64,000 bases of DNA from Limnanthes douglasii subsp. nivea (Eukaryota > Streptophyta > Magnoliopsida > Brassicales > Limnanthaceae): NCBI GenBank assembly GCA_036936605.1, contig JAUPFV010000004.1:94638334-94702333 (forward strand), read 5' to 3'. Shown here in pieces: positions 33,611 through 45,092 of the stretch (position 1 is its first letter; every line of letters begins with the position of its first letter). Under the pieces are notes generated by a model, which saw nothing but the letters and a program-made list of their open reading frames with translations, did not search any database and was not told the DNA's origin. The position numbers and the translations under genes are program-made.

Positions 33611-34737
33611 GGCCGAAATGGAAGCGAAACCGGTTCCTCTACGACCATAATGCGTATGGAAGATGTAAACACTCTTCTATCATTCTGTTGTTTCGAAAAT
33701 GTGATATAAAAAAACCATAATTTGTTTGATTCCACCAAATGATGGCATCCAAGTGATGTTCATCGTCATCGTCTTGGCGGAACAAAATGATATTTTATAC
33801 CATACATATGGCGGACATAGTGACTGGGACTTCATTGGTATAAGGGAAAGGTTGACTCGGGCGTCATCGACCTGACAGACAAGTTTATTTTTCCACCAGG
33901 TAATACCTCTCAAGTTACTTCGTCTCGCGTGATGTTTTTAAGTAAGAGGTTACTCAATGTGAAATAATAAATATTATGGACTATACTCACCATTTTGTTA
34001 TTCACAAGAAGTATAGCTTAGAGTCGATGACCAAATGGGTCAAAGAAAATGGCATGATGCTTGGGTTCTCACTTAAGATATCATCTTGAAAACTGATAAA
34101 AAAAAGGAAGAATACCTAGAGTTGATTATAAATGTGAGTGATCCGACGTCTTTAAGTCTACAGTGAAAGAGTGTGCGTAAGCAGAAGGCATACGGTAGCA
34201 TCAATTGTCTTTTTTTTTTGTTGGTAATCCGAGTAATGGTGATGATAAGTGGGCTTTAAGTGTCATTTCCGACAAACACAGTCATGATCTCATTGGGTAT
34301 TTTCTAACACCGTTGAGTGGATGAAAGAGAGGTTGGCTAAAATGCAAACGATGTTCAAGGATCACGAGAAGGAGATCGCTTACGTCCTATACATATGGAT
34401 TATATTATATAAAAAATTTGTTTATGCATACACTAACAAGATCATGCGTTTTGTTAATAACACGTCTAATAGGGAGAAAATCATGCGCGCTACTTTGAAG
34501 AAATATACAAGTTCAAGTCAATTTAATTTCAAAATATTATGGGAGAAAGTTCACGATTGTCTTGTGATTCAACATCCAACCATAAAATAATCTATGAAGT
34601 TGAGCAAGTGTCGATTTATTCATAAATATCAATATTTTAAACTTTTCAAATTACTACGGGGGTACGTATCACCGATTGCTTTGACGAGAGTATATGATAA
34701 TTATCATGATAAGATCGTAGGTGGACAATTGACATAC

Positions 34738-34860
34738 GATTGTAGCCATTGTATGACACAACATTTACCGTGTACCCACGAAATAGATCTCGTCCAAAGA
34801 GCAGATGGTTATGTTCCTGCCCGGATTATAGATGAGCATTGGAGAAGACTAAAGATGGTG
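34738..34860 (+). pseudogene. SWIM zinc-finger of the MULE transposase
   Basis: C-S-H-C-M-T-Q-H-L-P-C-T-H-E-I keeps the CxCx(n)CxH spacing of SWIM domains in MURA/FAR1 transposases, followed by IIDEHWRRLKM, the usual 'I..HW+.L' sequel. Within an open 138-codon frame. Confidence 0.7.
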
Positions 34861-35479
34861 CCCCAAATAAAATTAATCGAGGAAGAAAATGTCAAAGTTA
34901 ACTTTACAAATTTAAATGCAAAACTTAGAGAGTCTGATGTTTATAAACAATGCTATTGTCTTAAAACGTTTACACAAATTTTGGATCCTTTTACTTCGCT
35001 TCTTTTGTGAACCCTTATATAAGATGAAAACTTGTGGTGGTACTCCCGGCCGTGTCCTTAGTCATGGTCGCAGTCGGGGTCATAGTAAGGGAAACAAAAC
35101 TTATGTTGGTTATTCTACCAAAAATGATCCTTTTATGCATGAATATGCTGAACATGAGTGGTTAGAATCTCATTCGGATAGTGCAAAAACTCCACAGATG
35201 TGAAAATCACTCGCTAGTTTCGGAACATCGGTCGATACTTTTGGTAGCATTGTTAGATCGATCTTCAGACAAACTCGTGCTAATTCTTGAGTAAAACCTC
35301 CGACAATTAAACAAATACAAGTTACATTGACGATATAGCAACTTTGATTGCAACAAATAAATTTAATGCAGAACCGTCAATTATCGTTAAACCAATTCCA
35401 ACGAGGTTTCCATATACAACGGACACGAAGTATGTATCGAGCATATCATAATTTATATGTCATTTCGTAAACAAAATTA

Positions 35480-36060
35480 CCAATGTTTAGCCTGATAGAA
35501 ATTATGGGTTTAGAGTCATCGCCATGGTTTGATCGGTGCCAAATTGGATGGAAACTTGTTAGATAATTGTTAGCACACAAACTAGAAACGCATATAGAGT
35601 TTTATTTAAGTGCTGCATATTCTCGTGAAGATGATGAAGTTGATAAATACCTACATCGGTTAAGATGCTATAAAGAGAATGCACGGTTAGAATATTGGTT
35701 GTTGTTACCAAGTTGAGCAAACTAATCGTCGCCGCTTTTAATTGTATTTTATATTTCCTAGCAGCTGGAGGTTGTACAACTTATTTACCGGTTAAAGATG
35801 CACCATCAAATGACAGCTCTAAAAAAGAGATCGGGGTAACTTTCGTGAACAAAAATCATTTTGTATTTTCTATTGCCTAGCAAACTAATCGTCACCACTT
35901 TTTATTGTATTTTCTATTGCCTAGCAGCTAGAGGTTATACAACTTATTTCCCGGTTAAAGATGCACCATCAAAGGACGGCTCTAAAAAGAGATCGATGTC
36001 GCTTTTTGTGAATAAAAATCATTTTGTTCATGTACATAAAAAAAAAATACTAAACGTAAT
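35480..36060 (+). pseudogene. OTU-like cysteine protease tail
   Basis: PDRNYGFRVIAM corresponds to the OTU nucleophile block D-G-N-C-G-(F/Y)-R-x-(I/V)-A, with Cys replaced by Tyr. Later blocks IVAAFNCILYFLAAGG and EIGVTFVNKNHFV match the C-terminal His block (..VNxNHF/YV). OTU domains occur downstream of some plant MULE transposases. The second half is present twice in tandem. Confidence 0.55.
35716..36031 (+). repeat. 163-bp tandem duplication in the OTU-like region
   Basis: AGCAAACTAATCGTC starts at 35716 and again at 35879. Both copies run through CTAGCAGCT..AGGTT, CCGGTTAAAGATGCACC and AAAAATCATTTTGT. 163 is not a multiple of three, so the duplication also shifts frame. Confidence 0.85.
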
Positions 36061-36946
36061 TATTTATTAAACTTATATACTTGTCTAATATATTCATATT
36101 TGTTTTCTTTATCCTAATTTTATAGGTTGATATGGTATATATACTACATGGATGCACACCACTATAAAGATGTTAAGCATTGGTCGATATTATTACTTTC
36201 TAAAGTCGATGCTTTTTTCAACTACAACAATCCACACCAACACTATCCGGATAATGCAAGCCACTGATTATAGACTTACCAAGAGACCTTTAGGTGTATT
36301 ACTTTTTAAAAGGTCCACGGAAGTATTACTAGTTGTTTTGGAAATTATGAATGTTTTTTTAGTTATGAACTTGTTTAATTATATTTTGGAACGAACGTTA
36401 TTTTGGAAATCATGAATATTTATTTTTATATTAAGTATAGGTTTTTTTAAAAAATTATCTCTTATTGAATTAAACAATTATATTTTTTCCTCTACCTTCT
36501 ATAAACTGGCGCAAATACCAACCTGGACGCCAACGATTGGCGTTCGGACTGGCAATAGTGCTAATGAGTGGTGCCAAACAAAAAAATGATATGTTGATAT
36601 GAGCAACACGACCATGGCGAGCAAAAGGGGACAAAAATACATAAATGACCTTACAGAATTGGCATGTTACCGCCATTGTCTGACAGATAGGATCTAACAT
36701 CCTCCATCCATTTGGCAATTACACTTAATTTTTTATTTAAATTTTAAAAAAAATCATACGTGAATAGTATATTTGAACAAAATGATTGTTATGATTAACA
36801 ATTGTAATAACATACTAAAATATTGATAAACATCAGTACTACAAGTAATGATTAATGAAATGGACACATAGTAAGTATCGCTCAAAAGGAACCCGCCAAT
36901 ACCGAAATGTTATCCGCCACTAATATGTCCGCCAATTTTATTTGTC

Positions 36947-36954
36947 TATATAAA
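36947..36954 (+). promoter_or_regulatory. Possible TATA box
   Basis: TATATAAA, 82 bases before the ATG of the small frame at 37036. Position is plausible for a plant promoter but nothing else supports it. Confidence 0.3.
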
Positions 36955-37035
36955 GCTCCCAAGTAACATAACTGTAAACACACAGTTCTAGATACTTAAA
37001 TATAGTTTATAACGAAACTCATATTTCTGTTTGAT

Positions 37036-37182
37036 ATGGAATGGCCTATGAATGAAGACTTTTATCTCTTCCATGCCGCCAAGCATGTGGAGATAACAAG
37101 GTCAGATAACCCTAAGGATGAGTTTATCAATGAAATGTTATGTATACTATATTGTATGTACGGTTACATGTACGAGGATTGA
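37036..37182 (+). CDS. Small hypothetical frame behind a TATA box
   Basis: 48 codons, MEWPMNEDFYLFHAAKHVE to MYGYMYED, then TGA. Similar amino-acid style seems to continue in other frames to about 37385 (NSFHLKVADSLTKDML), so this may be the 5' exon of a decayed gene. Family not recognised. Confidence 0.25.
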   Translation: MEWPMNEDFYLFHAAKHVEITRSDNPKDEFINEMLCILYCMYGYMYED

Positions 37183-38726
37183 GAAGGAAAACCCATGTCG
37201 TCTCCACGCAGTTGTGAAGAAGTATGTATAAGGTAAAGTTATCTTCAAAGTGCACCAATATATCGTGTGTTCGACCTTCCGTGAATAATTAGGAATGAGG
37301 TGTATAACTCGTTCCATTTGAAAGTAGCTGACTCTTTAACAAAAGATATGCTACGTTACGAAAAGGTAAAAAAGAAACATTGAAGAGTTGCACTTTTAAC
37401 CAAAAATATGACTGACTAAAAAATTATTTCAACAATTTAATTAAATGTATTTGTTTTGTGTTCTTTTCAATGCTTTAAGTTATTGTATTTGTTTTAAATT
37501 TCTATCAACGCCTTAATAAAATGTATTTTTTAATGTTTTTTAGTGTTTTAAGTTATTATACTTATATATCTATCAGATTACAATTTCTTTTTTGGAATCC
37601 AAATATTCATACGATGATTAATTATACAATTAAAGAACAAATAATTTGTGATATTGATTTGGACCTACTTTGCAGTAGGGTGAAGCATCCGCATTTCTTA
37701 GAATTAAATATGTAAAAATATAAGTGTTGTAAAGTCCTAACCATAAGTGTGTTTGTATATCGTTGTTGGAGTACTTTAAAACAATTGTTCCGCAAACATT
37801 GAACTTATATATGTTGATAAAGTTTAAGTGAAAAAAAAACGACTTCTACAACAATAACAACATCTTAAACAAAAAGAACAAAATTAATAAGATAAGTAGA
37901 CAATGTTTACAACAAACATAACACCTGAATGTCTAAAAATGAAAATGACACCAAAACTTATAATAACAAACATCACGCAGAATTGTCTAAAGATAAACAT
38001 GACACCAAAGTGTATAACCTAATCTCCTCTCAATAGAAAAAACAACCTCATAAACCTCAGCGATCCGGTCGAAATCCCCATCATACTCTGAAACTCTAGG
38101 AAACAATGAAATCATACGCAACCTCGTCTGTATATATTGTATAACGACACCCTCAAGGTCTTCATGCATATAATCATATAATAGGTATACCGTTGTGCTA
38201 ACAAGATTGTACCAACTAACCAACCGATAAGTTATAAGATACTATGTAGTACATATCAATGACGTATCGTCTCTAACCGTAGGGACCTCGACAAATTCTC
38301 TAGCATATAAGATGAACAATGCTCTTAATCGTAATCATCGAACTCATAGGAGATAAACCTGGATTTATTTTTGGCCTTGTACATTGTCATCTACAACTGA
38401 TACGGTGAACAACCTTAGATGTGTCCAAACTGCTGCAAAGACCTATTAGGATAGTATGCCTACGTATGCTTCATTTGATCAGATGTTTTATAGCAATTGA
38501 AAATTTAGAAGTAAATTGTACAATCCCAAAGAACTTAAAAGAGTAAAGAATTACATCAACCCTAAAACTAGCACTGCGATACAGTATAGTATGTCCATTA
38601 GCATTTCCTACAGTGTCAAGAAGGTATGTATAGTAACACTAATTTCAGCTCGAGATCCGCCTCCAACGCACTCCAAGGTAATACAACCTCGGTTTTAAGA
38701 GCCAGGAATGACCTACCATGTTGCTA

Positions 38727-38783
38727 TCAGATGAATTTAGTGTCGAAACTGAGGGTATGGCATTCAAGATTTTTCAAGTTAAT
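38727..38783 (-). pseudogene. POLD2: POLD2-like last exon (G)
   Basis: INLKNLECHTLSFDTKFI then TGA. Acceptor CTTGCAG lies directly upstream. It matches the plant POLD2 C-terminus (..NLRNLECHTLSF..). Confidence 0.75.
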
Positions 38784-38889
38784 CTGCAAGAGAAATAGAC
38801 CGGATAACAAGATATGATATCAGCTAACTAGACATGCAATGCGAGGAGAGAAATGTTTACTATGTACAAGAAAATCAAAAAAAGATTAC

Positions 38890-38957
38890 CACGACAGCAA
38901 CTCCAGTTTTGTTAAATTTTGGAATGGAGATAAGTCTAACAATCTGTCCATCAGATC
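38890..38957 (-). pseudogene. POLD2: POLD2-like exon F
   Basis: GSDGQIVRLISIPKFNKTG then VAVV. Acceptor TTTCAG, donor GTAATC. Phase agrees with exon E (one base carried). Confidence 0.75.
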
Positions 38958-39043
38958 CTGAAATTAACAAGTTTGCAAGTTTTATAGTTTAGGCCTATAT
39001 TGACACAAAACATTTAAGTTATGTAGCATATATATTTAAATAC

Positions 39044-39145
39044 CTGTAAACAAGCGAGAATCATATTTATCTTGATTTCCCATAAAATAAACATGAGGGC
39101 AGCTCTCAATGAGAAACGGATCCCTGTCGGTGAAAGGGTAACAAC
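39044..39145 (-). pseudogene. POLD2: POLD2-like exon E
   Basis: GCYPFTDRDPFLIESC, then PHVYFMGNQDKYDSRLFT, the most conserved block of the family. Acceptor TCTCCAG, donor GTATTT. Open throughout. Confidence 0.8.
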
Positions 39146-39400
39146 CTGGAGATAAAAATCAAAACCTTATTTCGTTGATCACCCAATATTTCACTTTTGC
39201 CAATAAGGCTGTTTTTGGTACGTGGAAAATTTCACTATATAATTTTTCATTTTCACTGAAAACATAGATTCATGCTAAAATGTAAAAATGGTTGCGGAAT
39301 TCGTTTTCATGAACCAAACTCAACTTAAGTGACTTTGTTGGATTCTCTCATAAAACCAATATCATCATTCCCATATGGCAAGCTTTAATATCTCAAAGAC

Positions 39401-39520
39401 TTTAAAGTCGATAAATAGAGCTAGTGGCATCGCAATGTATTTTCTAAAAATTCGAGTTTCTCCTTTGCATCTGAGTATTTTTCAAGATCATCGATGTTCT
39501 GCCCCGATGTTCCAAGAAAC
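39401..39520 (-). pseudogene. POLD2: POLD2-like exon D (disrupted)
   Basis: FLGTSGQNIDDLEKYSDAK, EKLEFLENTLRC-H, then TAG at 39421-39423 where the family reads TLRWRHLAPTAP. The remainder still aligns loosely with that sequence at DNA level after small deletions. The expected donor (AG|GT) reads AAAG|TC, so the exon has lost both frame and splice site. Its 3' end is approximate. Confidence 0.7.
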
Positions 39521-39604
39521 CTATAATAATGGCGGGCATTACCTCGTTAGTAAGTAACCATTAATGTTAAGTCTTTTTGTCAATTCAGTGAATTGAATAT
39601 CTAC

Positions 39605-39696
39605 CTGACATTGTCTAGCTCAAAGCAATGAGGACTAGTACAAGATCTGAAAGTGTTATAAGCTGCTGATACGGGGAAAAGGCATCGGTGCAAAGG
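39605..39696 (-). pseudogene. POLD2: POLD2-like exon C
   Basis: PLHRCLFPVSAAYNTFRSC, TSPHCFELDNVR. Acceptor CTTTTCAG, donor AG|GTAGAT. Phase agrees with exon D. Confidence 0.8.
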
Positions 39697-39740
39697 CTGA
39701 AAAGACAAGCATACTAGGATTGAATTACGATTATTATAAG

Positions 39741-40226
39741 TTAGAATTGGTGAGCGAGCGTGTGACAGACCTCACGGACTAGCAAGATATTGTCCGCTTT
39801 GCGCTCGTAGGCGCGCACGGGTTTGCTCTTGGGTGTACTCCCAAAAGGCCTCTTGCTAGTTGAGGTGGGCTCACACTTATATACACTCTTTTATGTTCCT
39901 TGTTAGCAACGTGGGATTGGGGGTCCTTTATGGGATGAAGTTTATTCTTCACATTCCCCCTTAAACTTTATCCCAGTAATTTGCCGGAAATTCGGCGGTT
40001 AAGCCATTTATGGCTCTGATACCAAGTTAGAATTGGTGTGCGAGCGTGTGACAGACCTCACGGGCTACCAAGATATTGTCCGCTTTGCGCTCGTGGGCGC
40101 GCACGGGTTTGCTCTTGGGTGTACTCCCAAAAGGCCTCTTGCTAGTTGAGGTGGGCTCACACTTATATACACTATTTTATGTTCCTTGTTAGCAATGTGG
40201 GATTGGGGGTCCTCTATGGGATGAAG
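39741..40226 (-). mobile_element. Compact TRIM retrotransposon, right LTR truncated
   Basis: LTRs begin TTAGAATTGGTG(A/T)GCGAGCG at 39741 and 40027. The first ends ATTCTTCACA (39953). Between them only ~73 bases: a CCCCCTTAAAC pyrimidine tract (PPT complement) and GCTCTGATACCA (Met-tRNA primer site complement, 40013-40024). Both LTRs carry GATATTGTCCGCTTTGCGC and CCCAAAAGGCCTCTTGCTAG. The right LTR stops at GGGATGAAG, where the Copia element begins. It lies in the intron between POLD2-like exons B and C. Related to, but distinct from, the TRIM at 615-1883. Confidence 0.75.
40013..40024 (-). other. TRIM primer-binding site, Met-tRNA type
   Basis: GCTCTGATACCA, perfect, 2 bases from the right LTR. 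Confidence 0.75.
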
Positions 40227-40229
40227 AGT

Positions 40230-40675
40230 TGAAATCTTGAGAGAAGATGACTGAATCAAGAACAAGAAAGTGTAACAATTTTATTATATTCTTTCTCTAA
40301 GTTTTTGTACATATATTTGTGACATTTATAGTCACACAAATCTGTTCAATATGTAACAGAATTTGTTATAATTTGTTACACAATCTGTTACACCATTTAC
40401 ATTCTATTTGGACTTTAATAACTAACTCAGCCCACGCAAACTAACAAAAGGACTAAGCCTTTAGCCCAATACAAGTAGCTTAGGTCTTCAGTCCACGACC
40501 CGGTCCAAAACACAACCCAACATATAAAACACTTAAGACCAGCTTCACCCTTTCTTGTTCCTCCAAACCCTAGATCGAAACACCAACCTTCTCCTTCTCC
40601 AAGCCTGTCAAACCCTAGTTCAAACATCAGCCTCCTCCTTCTCCAAAACTTCCTCTTCTTCAACTATTCTGACTT
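40230..40675 (-). repeat. Copia 3' LTR
   Basis: TGAAATCTTGAGAGAAG to ATTCTGACTT, matching 45093-45538. Next to it, CCCTCCTCAAACGAGG is the complement of a polypurine tract. Confidence 0.9.
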
Positions 40676-42090
40676 CCCTCCTCAAACGAGGCGGAGGTAT
40701 ACCAAGACTCAGTTTGTCCCGAAGAAACAAGAACCGACTTTGAGACAAAGGCTTTGTGAGCAAGTCTGCAACTTGATCGTGAGAAGGTACGTATCGTATA
40801 TCTAGTAAGCTTTGAGTTACCATATCTCGAATGAAATGTAAATCTAACTCGACATGCTTTGTTCTAGCATGAAATACAGGGTTTGAAGCAAGGGAGCTTG
40901 CTCCAAGGTTATCACACCAGATAACCGGAGCTCTGTGAAGATCAAGTCGAATTTCATGAAGAACTGACTGTAAGCAGATGAGTTCAGAGGCCAGATTTAC
41001 AAGCGATTTGTATTCTGACTCTGTACTCGACCTGGAGACAATCCCCTGTTTCTTTGAAGACCACGAAATCAAGGAGTCACCCAGAAAAATGCAATAACCA
41101 CCAACCGATCGACGGTTATCCAACGAAGCAGCCCAATCGGCACCAGTAAAGCCTGCAAGCTGATGAATGTCGCTTGGTTTGATGTGGAGTCCCATCGTCT
41201 GAGTACCAGATAAGTATCGTAGAACTCGTCTTACACATTGTAGATGAACTTTAGTAGGACTTTGTTGAAACTGACTGAGTTTGTTAATAGCAAACGCAAT
41301 GTCAGGTCGAGTGTGCAGTAGGTACTGTAACGATCCTAATAAGCTTTTGTACCTTGTAGGGTTCTGAAGTAATTCGCCATCAGTTTTGGAGAGTGGTGGA
41401 GTCACCTTCATTGGAGTTGCGCAGGATTTAGCATTGGACAAGCCCTCTTTTAACAGTAAGTCTTTTATATACTGTGTTTGAGTCAAGTAGAGACCAGAGT
41501 CATCTCTGTGAGCTTCAATACCCAGAACCAGCCTTAGAGATCCCATATCTTTTAGAGCAAATTCAGAATTTAGCTTCTGAATAAACTTAGAAACATAGGA
41601 AGGACTGTTACCAGTAACAATTATGTCATCTACATAGACCATATCACTGACAAAGATGCCTTTAGACCGTAGAAAGAACATAGAGTAGTCAGCCCTTGAA
41701 TTTTGAAAGCCCCATAAGATCAGTGTATCCTTGAGCTTGGAATACCAAGATCGTGGTGCCTGTTTCAGTCCATACAGTGCCTTGTTTATCTTGTATACGT
41801 GATTAGGATACTTAGGATCAACAAAACCTTGAGGTTGTACCATGTACACCTGTTCTTTGAGATGACCATTCAAGAAGGCATTATTTATATCAAGTTTCCT
41901 GATGACCCAGTCTCTAGATACAGCAATAGTGAGAACTAACCTTATCGTAGAAGCTTTAATCACTGGAGAGAAAGTCTCATTGAAATCAACCCCAGGCTGT
42001 TGATGAAAGCACTTAGCTACAAGTCTATCTTTGTAGCGTTGAACAGACCCTTCTGGGTTGTATTTGACCTTATACACCCATCTGTACCCC
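40620..42090 (-). pseudogene. Copia reverse transcriptase and RNase H
   Basis: 485 open codons: VDFNETFSPVIKASTIRLVL, LDINNAFLNGHL, MVQPQGF, YGLKQAPRSWY, MVYVDDIIVTG (active site), then RNase H (LAGFTGADWAASLDNRRS, SSTESEYKSL, RTKHVELDLHFIRD, ADLLTKPL). The frame runs a short way into the 3' LTR. A frameshift near 42080 cuts it from the integrase frame, so it lacks its polyprotein N-terminus, but the RT-RNase H itself looks intact. Confidence 0.9.
40676..40690 (-). other. Copia polypurine tract
   Basis: On the minus strand GTTTGAGGAGGG lies directly next to the 3' LTR, the expected position. Exact ends are uncertain. Confidence 0.5.
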
Positions 42091-42966
42091 CACCAGACTC
42101 ATGTTACTGTTGTGGGGAACAAGAGACCATGTATAATTGTTCATCAATGGATCATATTCACATTTCATGGCCTGAACCCATTGAGGACACTGAACAGCCT
42201 CTGAAAACTTTGTAGGTTCTTTAACAGTAATAGTAGATGTAATAGTAGTTCCTGAGTAAATGTGCTTAGGTTTTGAAATACCATCTTTAGCTCTAGTGGT
42301 CATAGGATGTCTGTTAGGTAGAGTTTGAGAGGTAGTTTGATTGTTAATTTTGTCAAAAGGAAGTTCAATAAATAACTCACCAGGTTTTGATGATTGTGTT
42401 TCAGGTAATGTGCTGGGCAAGGAGTTTTGAGCAGCTGTGGGATCTTGGGAATCAGTTTGGGCTTGTGAAGAGGTGCTAAATCTATCAGGTGAGTTACCAC
42501 AAGGTGCATAATGATTTGTTGTGTTGGTCTGATTTGATTGTAAAGAATGGTTAGTGTTTAGGTGTTGAAAACTATTGATATTTTGTGGTGTAGAACTCTC
42601 ATTTGGCATATATAGATTAGGAAACTTAGGCAGCCATGAGACTCTAGAAACAGACATAGAGGACTTAGTGTTTAGGAAACCAGACATACATGGGAACTCA
42701 TCTTCATTAAAGATGACATTCCTTGACACACAAACTCTCCTACTAGGACTGAGACACTTATACCCTTTGTGTACTCCACTATACCCTAAAAAGACACACT
42801 TGACTGAGTGAAATTGGAACTTATTTGTTTGATAGGGCCTAAGACATGGAAAGCAAGTGCACCCAAAGATTTTTAGAAACATGTAGTCAGGTTTAGAACC
42901 AAAGAGCTGTTCAAAAGGAGACTTATCTTTTAGAGTGAGTGTAGGTAACCTGTTAATCAAGAACAC
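42070..42966 (-). pseudogene. Copia integrase C-terminal region and linker
   Basis: MFLINRLPTLTLKDKSPFE, then KIFGCTCFPCLRPY and KCVFLGYSGVHKGYKCL, all typical of the Copia integrase C-terminal half, then a Ser/Thr/Pro-rich linker and AVQCPQWVQAMKCEYDPLM leading into RT. It overlaps the RT frame by 8 bases at the frameshift. Confidence 0.85.
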
Positions 42967-43086
42967 AGCAGTGTGAAAAGCCTCTGGCCAGAACTTGTGA
43001 GGAAGACCTGACTGAGCTAGAAGGGTCAGACCAGTCTCAGTGACATGTCTGTGCTTCCTTTCTGCTCTACCATTTTGAGCAGAAGT

Positions 43087-44150
43087 TTAAGGACAGGATG
43101 TCCTGAGCTGGATCCCTGATTCTTTAGCCAAGGATAGAAAGGACCTGAACTCACCACCCCAATCAGACTGAAACACTTTAATCTTTTTATCAAACTGATT
43201 TTCAACTAGAGTCTTAAACTCTTTAAACACAGTTACAACCTCACTTTTTAGTTTAAGAGGATATAGCCATGTGAACCTACTGTAATCATCTACAAACAAT
43301 ATGTAGAATTTATAACCATAATTAGATAGAACAGGGGCAGGTCCCCACAAGTCAGAGTGAATCAAATCTAAGACACTAGAAGAATGTGAGACTGAATTAG
43401 AAAATGGTAAGGAATGAGACTTGCCTAATTGACAATCATCACAGAAAAACTTTTCATTGCTAGCAATAGTAGGAAGATTACAACTTTTCATCACAATAGA
43501 CAAGACACGTTTAGAAGGATGGCCCAGTTTTTTATGCCACCCAACCTTTAGGGAATCAGAAGTATTAGTAAGAACAGACACGTGAGAAACAGATGAATTT
43601 GACTTAGGAAAGGCTGTCTTAGTAGTCCTAGAAATAGAAGAGTCTTCCAACTTATAAAGCCCATTTTCAACTCTCCCTTTAAGTAGAATCATCCCGGTTG
43701 TCTTGTCCTTCACAAAACATTCAGAACTGTGAAACTCAATAAAAATATCATTATGAAGAGTTAATTGAGAAACATATACTAGGTTTTTGTTGATATAGGG
43801 AACATGCAACACACTGTTTAGGAGGATTTGTTTGTTGGTTTTAGTAGATAGGCAAGTCTTACCTAAGTTTTGAATGTTCAGTTTACTACCATTACCTACT
43901 ATCATTGTTTTATTACCTATGTACTGTGTTTTTTGGTTCAACATCTTGGCTGAGTTGGTGACATGGTGGCTAGCACCACTGTTAACATACCAACTTTCAT
44001 CACCATTCCCTAACTCTTGTGAGACTGTCATCACACTTTGATCCTGGTCAGCTCTCTGTTGATCAGTTGGTATTTGTCCCATCACATTAGGGTCATCTCT
44101 AAAATAGCAATAAGCAGCCCCATGACCAAACTTGCCACATATTTGACAAG
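43087..44150 (-). pseudogene. Copia zinc knuckle, protease and integrase core
   Basis: Continuous frame from the gag knuckle CQICGKFGHGAAYC (44107-44148, CX2CX4HX4C) through protease WYVNSGASHHVT. The family has D-S-G, so the catalytic Asp is Asn. Then the pre-integrase HHCC (LGHPSKR...FCDDCQLGK), integrase D (HSDLWGPAP) and FQSDWGGEF. A TAA at 43087-43089 stops it just before AQNGRAERKHRH, which carries the catalytic Glu and lies in the short gap to 42966. Confidence 0.85.
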
Positions 44151-45066
44151 TAGGTTTGTTGTTAGAGTAGTTGAACCTACCACATATGCCTCTGTAAGGG
44201 CCTCTACCCCTGTAATTGTTCGAGTAGTTTGAGGAAAACCTCCCTCTAGAACCTCTCCCTTGACCTTTATTTCCATACCTTGAATTGGAACCATAGTTGC
44301 TGCTGCCAGAAGACTTAGTTTATGGCTTGTTAACAGCAGTGAGATTCAAGTTAGCCATGACAACTTGAATTTTCCCTAGTTGTTCAAGTCTGCTTTCGTA
44401 AGTAAGGAGTGTAGCTTGTAAATCAAGCCAATTTTGTACCTCTTTGTCACCTAGATGGACTGCAATAGGAGTGTACTCACTGTCAAGACCTGCCAATACC
44501 TGTGAAACCAAATCATTTAGTGAAATAGGCGAACCAGCTAGAGCCAGACTATCAGCAATGTGTTTCATCTTGGCTAAGTACTCCTCCATTGAGCTAGTTC
44601 ATTTCCTAGTTCTTTGAAATTCATCTTTAAAGAAAGTTACTCTGGACTTCGTTTGAGAGCCAGATAGCCTTACCACAGCATCCCACAGTCCTTTGGAGGA
44701 CTCCTCCTCCATCACCTGAGATGCAACTTCAGCACTCATGGTGCTGTACAACCAGCCTAACAGCAACTGGTCCTTAACATTCCAGTTGTCATACTCAGCA
44801 TTATCAACTAGAGAACCATCTGGTCCAACTATACACTTGGGAGGGCAAGGTTTCTCACCACTTATGAAACCTCCCAGCTTGTTGCCTCTAATTATAGGCA
44901 ACACCATAGTCTTCCATAGAAGAAAGTTGTTTATGTCCAACCTGAGACTAGTAAAGGCATTCATCTGATTCAAGCTGTTGTTTTTGTTTGTCAACAGGTG
45001 GTCCATTGAAGACGTAACCTGCTCAGCAGATCCTGAGCTGAAGCATGGTGAGTCAGTCCCTGCCAT
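44150..45066 (-). pseudogene. Copia gag
   Basis: ATG at 45066 (MAGTDSPCFSSGS), 12 bases inside the primer-site region. NAFTSLRLDINNFLLWKTMV and LGWLYSTMSAEV are the Copia gag domain. An in-frame TGA (44599-44601) separates SRVTFFKDEFQRTRK from MEEYLAKMKHIADSL. A TAA near 44320 follows NLTAVNKP, after which a Gly/Arg/Asn-rich stretch leads to the zinc knuckle in the same frame. So gag has two nonsense changes and no frameshift. Confidence 0.85.
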
Positions 45067-45077
45067 TGAAGGATCCT

Positions 45078-45089
45078 GCTCTGATACCA
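45078..45089 (-). other. Copia primer-binding site
   Basis: GCTCTGATACCA, reverse complement of the Met-tRNA primer site, 3 bases from the LTR start at 45093. Confidence 0.8.
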
Positions 45090-45092
45090 AGT

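Larger units (their letters stand above)
33611..36270 (+). pseudogene. FAR1/MULE transposase with OTU-like domain, broken
   Basis: Degenerate plus-strand coding trace. ATGGCCGAAATGGAAGC (33611) may be the start. 34020-34330 gives WVKENGMMLGF, then DKWALSVISDKHSHDL, the FAR1-type DNA-binding pattern (..W.L.V..G.HNH.L). 34321-34590 and 34594-35010 carry KFVYAYTNKIMRF, ATLKKYTSSSQFNFKILWEK, LRGYVSPIAL and the SWIM zinc finger (CSHCMTQHLPCTHEI). An OTU-like tail follows (35490-36060). The DDE catalytic core is deleted near 34400: the frame jumps from the early region straight to the post-catalytic part. Many stops. Confidence 0.65.
36271..38726. other. Mostly unassigned spacer
   Basis: Contains an 82-codon minus-strand frame (36470-36718), a TATA-led small frame (37036-37182) and a 78-codon minus-strand frame (37987-38223), none matching a family I recognise. 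The end nearest 38726 is the 3' flank of the POLD2-like pseudogene. Confidence 0.45.

Noticed and set aside
38516..38817. Plus-strand frames beside the POLD2-like 3' end
   Set aside because: They overlap the antisense of the last POLD2-like exon and have no motifs.
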